Source: Lysobacterales bacterium
Lineage (GTDB): Bacteria; Pseudomonadota; Gammaproteobacteria; Xanthomonadales; SZUA-36
NCBI GenBank assembly: GCA_013213875.1
Contig: JABSSV010000067.1
Location: forward strand, 1-17,760
Reading direction: 5' to 3'
DNA length: 17,760 bases
Shown: positions 7,299 through 13,683 of the stretch, one piece after another
Layout: every line of letters starts with the position of its first letter
Numbering within the stretch: position 1 is the stretch's first letter
Program-made: the position numbers and the translations under genes
Notes under the pieces: model-generated
Told to the model about the DNA's origin: nothing
The model's input: only the letters and a program-made list of their open reading frames with translations
Database searches by the model: none

Positions 7299-8482
7299 AG
7301 CTCGCCCCGCAAATCCTGCAACTCAAAGCCGGGCAGCGGTTCTTCAAGCCCCCGGCTGAGGGCCATGAGCTGAAACTTTTCGCCCATGGCTTCCGGCAAG
7401 GTCAGTTCGCGCAATTCGTGGGCCAGCGCGCGCTGCGCCATGGGTGTGTCCGCTGCCTGTTCCTGCAGTCGTTGGTCAATGCCGCAGGCCATGAGGAACC
7501 AGGCCTGACTGCAGTAGCCGGCCACTTCAAGCCCCGTGTCGTCGGCGGCCTCGGCCAGCGCGGTAAAGTCCACAAATGCCGTCAGATCCTGCAAGCCCGG
7601 CCAGAAGAAGGGGTCGAAGTGAGCCCGGTGCTGATAATGAGCCACCAGCGTGCCCGCGCTGCGCTGTGGATGGTAGTAGCTCGCGCGCGGGTAGCCGTAA
7701 TCGATAAACAGCGCCATGCCGTGCTGCAAGGTGTCGGTCACGCTGGCCAGCCACGGGCTGAGGCTGAGGCAAAGCTCCGATTCATAGCCAACGGCGAGCG
7801 GCGCGGGCAGCCGTTTCTGGCGCTGTGCAAGCGCGTCCTGCAGGGCCTTTGGTGCCGGGCGCTCGGTCCAGCTCAGGGCGTCGGCGGTGATGTGCACGCC
7901 CCGTTGCATGAGCCCGTCAGGGCGAACGGCAAAGGCTTCCACGGCCAGCGCGTCGAGCACCTCGTTGGCCAGCAGTACGCCCTGCCAGTCCTGCGCCGGG
8001 GGCGCGTCCAGCCATTCAACCCGGTCCTGCCAGTCCGGCACACAGCGCGCGATCCGGCGCTGCTGTTCGGCGCGCAGGTCTGCGCTGCGCTCAAGGATGC
8101 GATAGCGCTGTGGCGCGTGTTCCGGTGTGCAGGCTCTGAGAAAGTCGGCGGCCAGCTGACCGCTGCCTGCGCCCAGCTCCAGCACGTCCCAGGGCCCCGT
8201 GAGCTGGCGACTCACGGCCTGAGTTTGCTGGGCCAGGCAGCTGGCGAATAGCCGGCCCAGCTCCGGGGCCGTAACAAAATCGCCCTGGGCGCCGAACTTG
8301 GGCAGCCCGGCGCTGTAGTAGCCCAGTCCCGGTTCGTAGAGCGCGGCCTCCATGAACTGGGCAAAGCTGAGAAATCCCTGTTGCTGCTGACGTATGAGCA
8401 GGCGCTCGCGCAGTTCATGGCTCAGCGCCTTGAGGGCAGCGGGTGGTTCGGGCAGGATGAGGCGCGGATCAGAAGCGTGCAT
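7295..8482 (-). CDS. Class I SAM-dependent methyltransferase, MidA/NDUFAF7 (DUF185) family
   Basis: This is a 395-aa DUF185 protein. Eukaryotic members (MidA/NDUFAF7) methylate an arginine of the complex I subunit NDUFS2; bacterial targets are not established. Diagnostic features are FAQFMEAALYEPGLGYYS (from residue 40), KFGAQGDFVTAPELG (62-76), the SAM-binding glycine loop VLELGAGSGQLAADF (100-114), an ANEVLDAL segment, LFIDYGYPRASYYHP and a GTLVAHYQHRAHFDPF stretch. Length agrees with the family. The reading frame remains open to 8725, but the ATG at 8482 gives the expected N-terminus, and longer versions would run into the divergent SDR gene. There is no strong Shine-Dalgarno. It overlaps VanZ by four bases at its 3' end. 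Confidence 0.9.
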   Translation of the reverse strand: MHASDPRLILPEPPAALKALSHELRERLLIRQQQQGFLSFAQFMEAALYEPGLGYYSAGLPKFGAQGDFVTAPELGRLFASCLAQQTQAVSRQLTGPWDVLELGAGSGQLAADFLRACTPEHAPQRYRILERSADLRAEQQRRIARCVPDWQDRVEWLDAPPAQDWQGVLLANEVLDALAVEAFAVRPDGLMQRGVHITADALSWTERPAPKALQDALAQRQKRLPAPLAVGYESELCLSLSPWLASVTDTLQHGMALFIDYGYPRASYYHPQRSAGTLVAHYQHRAHFDPFFWPGLQDLTAFVDFTALAEAADDTGLEVAGYCSQAWFLMACGIDQRLQEQAADTPMAQRALAHELRELTLPEAMGEKFQLMALSRGLEEPLPGFELQDLRGEL

Positions 8483-8495
8483 GGAGACAGTGTCG

Positions 8496-9239
8496 ATGAG
8501 CGATGGGGCAAAGTCCACCGGCTGGTGCCTGGTGACCGGTGGCGCGCGGCGTCTTGGCGCGGCTATCGTCCGTACGCTGCACGGGCGGGGGCTGAACGTG
8601 TTCATACACTGCCACGGCAGCCGCGCCGAGGCTGATGCGCTGGCTTCGGAGTTGCTGGCCCAGCGCCCTGGCAGCGTGCAGGTGTTGCAGGCTGATCTGG
8701 CCGCGCCGGGTGCGGCGGAAGCCATGGCGGCGGACTTGCTGGCCCGGGGCTTGAGTCTGAGGCTGCTGGTTAATAATGCCTCGCGCTTTTATGCCACGCC
8801 GCTGGGCACAGTCACTGGGGAAGCCTGGAAAGATCTCATGGGCAGCAATGTTCGCGGTGCGTTCTTCCTGAGCCAGGCGCTGTTGCCGCTGCTTCGAGGC
8901 GGCGCCATTGTGAATCTTTTGGACATCCATGCGCGACGCCCCATGCCGGCTTATCCGGTCTACAGCATGGCCAAGGCGGCACTGGAAATGATGACCAAGA
9001 GCCTCGCGCTGGAGCTGGCGCCGGACATTCGGGTGAACGGCGTGGCGCCGGGTGCCATCCTGTGGCCTGAGGGTGATAGCAGCGAGGCCGGACAGGCGCA
9101 GGTACTGGCGCGGATTCCCATGGCGCGCACGGGGCAGGCCGAGGACATTGCCTCCAGTGTCTGTTTTCTGGGTTTGGATGCGCACTATGTCACGGGCCAG
9201 GTGTTGGCCGTGGACGGGGGCCGCAGTCTCAATATCTGA
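8496..9239 (+). CDS. Pteridine reductase-like short-chain dehydrogenase (PTR1/FolM type)
   Basis: This is a 247-aa classical SDR that probably reduces dihydro- or oxidised pterins with NADPH. The cofactor loop is VTGGARRLG (13-21), with the Arg pair typical of NADPH-preferring pteridine reductases. NNAS is at 93-96. The catalytic set is D143 (LLDIHARRPM), Y156 and K160 in YSMAK. PTR1-specific VAPGAILWPEG spans 183-193, and the C-terminal VDGG is present. In E. coli, FolM makes tetrahydromonapterin; the convergent folK-folB genes support a pterin role here. I chose the ATG at 8496 because GGAG at 8483-8486 lies 9 nt upstream; an ATG at 8481 would add METVS and overlap the MidA start. The upstream promoter must lie within the MidA coding region. 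Confidence 0.88.
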   Translation: MSDGAKSTGWCLVTGGARRLGAAIVRTLHGRGLNVFIHCHGSRAEADALASELLAQRPGSVQVLQADLAAPGAAEAMAADLLARGLSLRLLVNNASRFYATPLGTVTGEAWKDLMGSNVRGAFFLSQALLPLLRGGAIVNLLDIHARRPMPAYPVYSMAKAALEMMTKSLALELAPDIRVNGVAPGAILWPEGDSSEAGQAQVLARIPMARTGQAEDIASSVCFLGLDAHYVTGQVLAVDGGRSLNI

Positions 9240-9246
9240 AGCCGGT

Positions 9247-9765
9247 TCAGATCAGATAGGGCTGCGCCGCGGGGATTTCATCGGGCGTCAATTGCCGCAG
9301 CCCGCTCTCATCCAGTGCCGCATCGCTGCGAATCTGCGCAAAGCGACGACCGTCGCCGGGACAGGTCAGCTCCGGGGCCAACTCAGCCAGCGGACGCAGC
9401 ACATGGGCAAAGTGGAAGACTTCGCCGCGCGGCAAAATCAGCGGTTGCTCCGTGCGAATGCGCTGGCCGAACAACAGAATGTCGACATCCAGCACTCGGT
9501 CCGAAAATTTAGGCACGTCCCGCTGCCGGCCGTGCTCATCTTCCAGCGCGCGCAGCCAGTCGCGTACTGCGAGCGGCGCCATGGTGGTCTCGACGGCCGC
9601 TACCGCGTTGATGAAGTCGTGGCCTGTGAAACCCACGGAAGGTGACCAGTACAGGGGCGACAGACGCAGTGTTCCAAACTGCGCGGCCAGCCGTTCAACG
9701 GCGATACCCACATGCCGTTCCGGCTGCACATTGCTGCCGATGCCGAGATAGACCGTCTCCGTCAT
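9247..9765 (-). CDS. folK: 6-hydroxymethyl-7,8-dihydropterin pyrophosphokinase (HPPK), folB-linked type
   Basis: This 172-aa cytoplasmic kinase transfers pyrophosphate from ATP to 6-hydroxymethyl-7,8-dihydropterin, the step before dihydropteroate synthase. It opens with YLGIGSN (6-12), followed by SPLYWSPSVGF and DFINAVAAVET. The Mg-binding pair is in DRVLDVDILLFG (Asp-x-Asp), preceded by PKFS where the E. coli enzyme has a WGPRT-type segment. It resembles the second HPPK type that I recall next to folB in pseudomonads rather than the pan-operon FolK. The C-terminal part (residues about 140-172) is poorly conserved. Its ATG overlaps the folB stop by four bases (ATGA), so it is translationally coupled. 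Its stop lies 7 nt from the convergent SDR stop, with no terminator between them. Confidence 0.88.
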   Translation of the reverse strand: MTETVYLGIGSNVQPERHVGIAVERLAAQFGTLRLSPLYWSPSVGFTGHDFINAVAAVETTMAPLAVRDWLRALEDEHGRQRDVPKFSDRVLDVDILLFGQRIRTEQPLILPRGEVFHFAHVLRPLAELAPELTCPGDGRRFAQIRSDAALDESGLRQLTPDEIPAAQPYLI

Positions 9766-10124
9766 GCGGGCAGGGTCCCGCGCTCGATAATGACGCCGAC
9801 GGCGCGGGAACCGCGAACCGCCCCGGGCTTACTGAGTTTGAGGCGTAGCCAGCTGACCGGAAATTCCGTCAGTACCAGTTCGGCACAACGTTCCGCCAGG
9901 GCCTCGACCAGCTGGAACTCGCTGGCTTCTACCAGATCAATCAGACCCTTGGAGACCGCCTTGTAGTCCAGCGTGTCATCAATATGGTCACTGCGCCCGG
10001 CGGCGGTGATATCAAAGGCCATCTCCAGGTCCAGGGCCACGGTCTGGCGGATGGTGCGCTCCCAGTCATAGACGCCAATCACCGTTTCAATTTGCAGGTC
10101 TTCAATAAAAACGCGGTCGTGCAT
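9762..10124 (-). CDS. folB: Dihydroneopterin aldolase
   Basis: This 120-aa enzyme cleaves 7,8-dihydroneopterin to 6-hydroxymethyl-7,8-dihydropterin and glycolaldehyde in folate synthesis. It reads closely with E. coli FolB: VFIEDLQIETVIGVYDWE near the N-terminus (active-site Glu in IGVYDWE), LVEALAERCAELVL in the middle, and the diagnostic LKLSKPGAV...VGVIIERG at the C-terminus. The frame is open further upstream (to 10241), but the ATG at 10124 gives the exact family N-terminus and has a GAGG-type Shine-Dalgarno about 9-10 nt upstream. The gene starts 10 nt after the tsaD stop and overlaps folK, so the three form one operon. It supplies the substrate for the adjacent FolK. Confidence 0.97.
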   Translation of the reverse strand: MHDRVFIEDLQIETVIGVYDWERTIRQTVALDLEMAFDITAAGRSDHIDDTLDYKAVSKGLIDLVEASEFQLVEALAERCAELVLTEFPVSWLRLKLSKPGAVRGSRAVGVIIERGTLPA

Positions 10125-10134
10125 CAAGGGGTCC

Positions 10135-11160
10135 TCAGGCGGGGGCAATGGGCGGCGCGAGTTGGTCCAGGGGCCAGCGCGCGCGGGCGTCGATGGACAA
10201 TTCCGTATGCTCTCCGGCGAGCAGGCGCTGGGCGCCCGCATAGGCGATCATGGCGCCGTTGTCGGTGCAGAAGGCGAGACGTGGGTAGGCCACGCCCCAG
10301 CCATAGCGTTCCCCATCGGCGCGCAGCCGTTGGCGCAGTTCCTGGTTAGCCCCCACGCCACCGGCAATTACCAGCTGCTGCGCGCGGGTTTGTTGCATGG
10401 CGCGACGGCATTTGATCGCCAGCGTATCCACGATGGCCTGCTGAAAGCCGGCGGCGATATGCGCTTCCACGTTCGGCGTTCCGGCGTGCTCGCGGTAGAG
10501 GTTTCGGGTATGGGTTTTCAAGCCGCTAAAGCTCATGTCCAGACCGGGGCGGTTCACCATGGGGCGGGGGAATGAAAAACGGTCCGGATCACCCTCGAGG
10601 GCTTTCTTGGCCAGCGCCGGACCGCCGGGATAGCCCAGGCCGAGCAGTTTGGCGGTTTTGTCAAAAGCCTCGCCGGCGGCGTCATCCAGGGTCTCGCCGA
10701 GCAATTCATAGCGGCCCAAGGCGCGCACTTCCACCAGCATGGAGTGCCCGCCAGAAACCAGCAATGCCACGAAGGGGAAATCCGGTGCCTCATCTTCCAG
10801 CATCGGCGCCAGCACATGTCCCTCCATATGGTGAACCGCCAGCGCCGGGACCCCCAGTGCCAGGGCCAGGCTTCGCCCCGTGGACGCCCCTACCAGCAGC
10901 GCACCGATGAGGCCGGGACCCGCGGTGTAGGCCACAGCGTCGATGTCACCGCGCTCCAGCTCGGCTTGTTGCAGACACAGCTGCACCAGAGGCAGCAGTT
11001 TGCGTACATGGTCACGGGAGGCAATCTCCGGCACCACGCCGCCATAGGCCGCATGGGTTTTGACCTGCGAATGGAGCGCATGGCCCAGCAGGCCGCGCTC
11101 ACTGTCGTAGAGCGCAACGCCGGTTTCGTCGCAGGATGTTTCAATGCCCAGTACGCGCAT
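10135..11160 (-). CDS. tsaD: tRNA N6-adenosine threonylcarbamoyltransferase
   Basis: This 341-aa catalytic subunit of the t6A machinery transfers threonylcarbamoyl from TC-AMP to A37 of ANN-decoding tRNAs, working with TsaB and TsaE. The ASKHA fold is clear: GIETSCDETG at 5-14, the metal-binding His pair H111/H115 in HHMEGH, SGGHSMLV, GEAFDKTAKLLGLGYPGG, the LDMSFSGLKT block, and CTDNGAMIAYAG with D300. Positions match E. coli TsaD. It is the first gene of the minus-strand run tsaD-folB-folK. In many gammaproteobacteria it is directly divergent from rpsU; here a GGT-like gene intervenes. The 123-bp upstream gap (11161-11283) must hold its promoter, but I could not pick convincing boxes. Confidence 0.98.
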   Translation of the reverse strand: MRVLGIETSCDETGVALYDSERGLLGHALHSQVKTHAAYGGVVPEIASRDHVRKLLPLVQLCLQQAELERGDIDAVAYTAGPGLIGALLVGASTGRSLALALGVPALAVHHMEGHVLAPMLEDEAPDFPFVALLVSGGHSMLVEVRALGRYELLGETLDDAAGEAFDKTAKLLGLGYPGGPALAKKALEGDPDRFSFPRPMVNRPGLDMSFSGLKTHTRNLYREHAGTPNVEAHIAAGFQQAIVDTLAIKCRRAMQQTRAQQLVIAGGVGANQELRQRLRADGERYGWGVAYPRLAFCTDNGAMIAYAGAQRLLAGEHTELSIDARARWPLDQLAPPIAPA

Positions 11161-11283
11161 GACTTCGTTCGGGTTTTATCGCCGTTCGGTGCAGGGAAGG
11201 GCATGGTAACGCAAGCGGCCCCTGGAAGGTGAAAAGGCTTGGCTTGGTTTACACTGCGGCTCTTTCTCTTTTGAGGCGTGCAG
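11161..11283. other. Divergent intergenic gap between tsaD and the GGT-like gene
   Basis: This 123-bp gap should contain the outward promoters for tsaD and the GGT-like gene. A TACACT at 11250-11255 could be a -10 for the plus strand, and TACCAT (complement of 11203-11208) a -10 for the minus strand, but neither has a recognisable -35 at 16-18 bp. GAGG at 11273-11276 is the likely ribosome binding site for the ATG at 11284. I see no terminator or repeat. Confidence 0.35.
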
Positions 11284-12837
11284 ATGGCCACAGGCGCAGG
11301 AACGGCGGGTATCGTTGCCTCGGGGCACGCCGACACCTCGGCAGCGGCCTGTGAGGTGCTGGCCGCTGGTGGCAATGCTTTTGACGCAGCGCTGGCGGCG
11401 TTGGCCGCGTCCACCGTTTGCGAGCCCATGCTCACCAGCCTGGGCGGCGGCGGTTATCTTATGGCGCGGCCGGCCGGGCAGGCGCCGGTGTTGTTTGACT
11501 TCTTTGTGCAGACGCCGGCGCAAAAGCAAGCCATGGACAGGCTCGATTTCTATCCCATTCTGGCTGACTTCGGCACCGCCAAGCAGGAGTTCCATGTGGG
11601 GCTTGGCGCCATGGCGGTGCCTGGTATGGTGGCTGGCCTGTTTGCCGTACACGAGCGCCTCGGCAGTCTGCCTATGGCGGAGATTCTGGCGCCGGCGATC
11701 AGCCTGGCGCGGCGGGGCGTCATCATGACGCCCTATCAGGCCAATTTGAACCATGTGCTCCAGTCCATTATCGAGATTTCACCGGCGGCTACCGCGCTGG
11801 TCGCGCCGCAGGGCGCACCGGAGCGGCCGGCCCGGACCGGCGAACGGGTGTGCAATATGGACCTGGCTGAAACGCTGGAGCTGCTGGTGCGCGAGGGTGC
11901 GGGCGGTTTCTATCAGGGCGAGCCCGGACAACAGCTGGTGGCCGACTGTGCGGCCCGCGGCGGCCTGTTGACGCAGCATGATCTTGACGCTTACCAGGTG
12001 GTCTGTCGCCGTCCGCTTACGGTGCAGCAGGCCGGTGCCACACTCTATCTCAACCCGCCCCCGTCACCGGGCGGCACGCTGATTGCCCTGACTCTGGGCC
12101 TGCTGGCCCCGCTGCTGTCGCAGTTTGATGATGAGACCCTCGCCTGCCGCGCCCTCGCCGGTGCCATGGCGCAGACCAATGCCCTGCGCGATGAGCGAGA
12201 ACTGGCGGATCTGGAGGCGGCGCTGGACGCGCCACAGTTGGCTGCGCTGCGAGCGCTGGCCAGGCCTGCGGACCTGTTCAGCCGCGGCACCACACATTTA
12301 AGTGTGGCAGATGCCGCTGGCAACCTGGTCAGTCTGACCACGTCGAACGGCGAGGGTACCGGCTATGTGATTCCCCACACGGGTGTAATGATGAACAACA
12401 TGCTGGGAGAACAGGATCTGAATCCCCAGGGCTTTCATCGCTGGCAGCCCAATAGCCGCCTCGCATCCATGATGTGTCCGACGGTGGTGCGCTTTGCCGA
12501 TGGCTCGGAGCTGGCCTTAGGCAGTGGCGGCTCCAACCGTATTCGCAGCGCCATCGCGCAGGTCTTGCTGCACCGGCTCCGGGGCCAGGCCAGCCTGCGC
12601 CAGGCGGTGGCAGCGCCGCGGCTCCATTTGGAAGGGCAGCAGCTGTCCTTCGAGGCCGGTTTTTCCGCTCCGGCCGTAGCAGCGCTGAAGGCCGATTGGC
12701 CCCGCTTTGAGGCCTGGCCGTCGCACTGTCACTTCTTTGGCGGGGTGCACGCCGTAGAGCGCGGCCCGGACGGTGCGCTGGCCGGTGCGGGTGATCCGCG
12801 CCGCGATGGACGGGTCGGCAGGCAGAGTGTCGTTTAA
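11284..12837 (+). CDS. Gamma-glutamyltransferase-like Ntn-hydrolase, divergent, no signal peptide
   Basis: This 517-aa protein is of the GGT family, N-terminal nucleophile hydrolases made as a proenzyme that self-cleaves into two subunits. The cleavage site and nucleophile are readable: GTTHLSV, with T336 as the probable nucleophile, followed by ADAAGNLVSLT and a Gly-rich stretch. NNMLGEQDLNP and RLASMMCPTVV come next, then GSGGSNRI. Three positions differ from E. coli GGT: DFFVQTP (F74) where the substrate Arg of DFRExxP is expected, Glu in place of the substrate-binding Asp after NNM, and the oxyanion/substrate loop GSGGSN for GSPGGS. There is no signal peptide: the protein starts directly in the first fold strand (AGIVASGHADTSAA). 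It therefore seems cytoplasmic and may act on something other than glutathione. ATG 11284 is preferred over GTG 11278 because GAGG at 11273-11276 is well spaced only for the ATG. Confidence 0.82.
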   Translation: MATGAGTAGIVASGHADTSAAACEVLAAGGNAFDAALAALAASTVCEPMLTSLGGGGYLMARPAGQAPVLFDFFVQTPAQKQAMDRLDFYPILADFGTAKQEFHVGLGAMAVPGMVAGLFAVHERLGSLPMAEILAPAISLARRGVIMTPYQANLNHVLQSIIEISPAATALVAPQGAPERPARTGERVCNMDLAETLELLVREGAGGFYQGEPGQQLVADCAARGGLLTQHDLDAYQVVCRRPLTVQQAGATLYLNPPPSPGGTLIALTLGLLAPLLSQFDDETLACRALAGAMAQTNALRDERELADLEAALDAPQLAALRALARPADLFSRGTTHLSVADAAGNLVSLTTSNGEGTGYVIPHTGVMMNNMLGEQDLNPQGFHRWQPNSRLASMMCPTVVRFADGSELALGSGGSNRIRSAIAQVLLHRLRGQASLRQAVAAPRLHLEGQQLSFEAGFSAPAVAALKADWPRFEAWPSHCHFFGGVHAVERGPDGALAGAGDPRRDGRVGRQSVV

Positions 12838-12851
12838 AGCGTAAACAGGCT

Positions 12852-12881
12852 TTGCACGTCTGGTAGGAATCGCGTTAAAAT
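12852..12881 (+). promoter_or_regulatory. Sigma-70 promoter for rpsU-yqeY-dnaG-rpoD
   Basis: TTGCAC (12852-12857) and TAAAAT (12876-12881) are separated by 18 bp in the 91-bp gap before rpsU. This is the best promoter match I found in the window. The bases after the -10 (AGCGGGC) form a GC-rich discriminator, as in promoters under stringent (ppGpp) control of ribosomal genes. A perfect inverted repeat CGGGC-TAC-GCCCG (12884-12896) covers the predicted transcription start around 12888. Confidence 0.7.
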
Positions 12882-12928
12882 AGCGGGCTACGCCCGATAT
12901 GGGCCGGTTATATATTTTTGGAGTTGTT

Positions 12929-13144
12929 ATGCCCAACGTTAAAGTTCGCGAAAACGAACCTTTTGAGTACGCGCTGCGCCGCTTTAAGCGCTCCTGCGAG
13001 AAGGCTGGTGTGCTGGCTGAAACGCGTCGTCGTGAGTACTACGAAAAGCCCACCCAGGAACGCAAGCGCAAAGCGGCCGCAGCGGTGAAGCGCAATCTGC
13101 GTCGTCTGGCGCGTGAGGCCAATCGCCGGCAGCGTCTGTACTGA
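12929..13144 (+). CDS. rpsU: 30S ribosomal protein S21
   Basis: This 71-aa basic protein of the small ribosomal subunit is needed for initiation on natural mRNAs. The sequence is close to E. coli S21 throughout: KVRENEPFEYALRRFKRSCE, the GVLAETRRREYYEKPT segment, a run of Lys/Arg, and RRQRLY at the C-terminus. Length is identical to E. coli. The ATG at 12929 has a GGAG Shine-Dalgarno at 12920-12923; an in-frame ATG at 12899 would add ten residues foreign to the family and is rejected. It is the first gene of the macromolecular-synthesis operon, 91 nt before yqeY. Confidence 0.98.
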   Translation: MPNVKVRENEPFEYALRRFKRSCEKAGVLAETRRREYYEKPTQERKRKAAAAVKRNLRRLAREANRRQRLY

Positions 13145-13160
13145 TCTGCCATTGGGTAGT

Positions 13161-13199
13161 TGCTGTCTGGCGCCCGTCAGCAGCATGCTGTCTACAGCA
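13161..13199 (+). other. Tandem inverted repeats in the rpsU-yqeY leader
   Basis: In the 91-nt gap between rpsU and yqeY there are two copies of TGCTGTCT (13161-13168 and 13186-13193), each followed by CAGCA. They can form two successive hairpins: TGCTG (13161-13165) with CAGCA (13178-13182), loop of 12 nt; and TGCTG (13186-13190) with CAGCA (13195-13199), loop TCTA. No T-run follows, so this is not a standard intrinsic terminator. In E. coli the rpsU-dnaG gap carries an attenuating terminator, with an RNase E processing site in the dnaG-rpoD gap; a similar balancing role is possible here but is inference. Confidence 0.45.
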
Positions 13200-13235
13200 G
13201 GGCTGGCCCCGAGGCGGGTCTGAGAACCGCATACC

Positions 13236-13682
13236 ATGTCACTGAAAGAACGCATTCAGCAGGACGTTAAAGACGCCATGCGCGCGCGCGACAAGGCGCG
13301 GCTCGGTGCCTTGCGCCTGGTGGCGGCCGCTATCAAGCAGATTGAGGTGGATAGCCGCAGCGAGCTGGATGACGCTGGCGTGACAGCGGTGCTCGATAAG
13401 ATGGCCAAGCAGCGCCGTGAGTCGCTGGAACAGTATGAAAAAGCCGGTCGCGACGACCTGGCTGAACAAGAGCGCTTTGAGCTGGCTCTGTTGTCCGACT
13501 ATCTGCCCGAACCGCTCGGTGAGGAAGAGCTGGCCGCGCTTATCGACGCCGCCATTGCGGAGTCGGGTGCCAGCAGCATGCGCGACATGGGGCAGGTCAT
13601 GGGCCTGCTGAAAGATCAGGTGGCCGGCCGCGCGGACATGAAAGCGGTCTCTGGCACCGTACGAGCCCGCCTGAACGCCTGA
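13236..13682 (+). CDS. yqeY: GatB/YqeY domain-containing protein
   Basis: This 148-aa helical cytoplasmic protein of the YqeY family is related to the tRNA-binding C-terminal domain of the GatB amidotransferase subunit. The opening SLKERIQQDVKDAMRARDK and LGALRLVAAAIKQIEVD, the KMAKQRRESLEQYEKAGR block, LLSDYLPEPL, and the C-terminal MGQVMGLLKDQVAGRADMK are all family-typical. No reaction is assigned to free-standing YqeY. The ATG at 13236 has only a weak upstream GAG. Its stop is followed after one base by the dnaG ATG, so the two are tightly coupled. Position between rpsU and dnaG is common in pseudomonad-like gammaproteobacteria. Confidence 0.95.
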   Translation: MSLKERIQQDVKDAMRARDKARLGALRLVAAAIKQIEVDSRSELDDAGVTAVLDKMAKQRRESLEQYEKAGRDDLAEQERFELALLSDYLPEPLGEEELAALIDAAIAESGASSMRDMGQVMGLLKDQVAGRADMKAVSGTVRARLNA

Positions 13683-13683
13683 G

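Noticed and set aside
7418..8251. Long plus-strand frame of 277 codons antisense to the MidA-like gene
   Set aside because: High-GC antisense shadow; no recognisable motif, and the minus-strand methyltransferase motifs are unambiguous.
8483..8725. N-terminal extension of the MidA-like protein by 81 codons
   Set aside because: The frame is open only because of high GC; the extension is Arg/Ala/Pro-rich, lies antisense to the SDR gene, and exceeds the family N-terminus.
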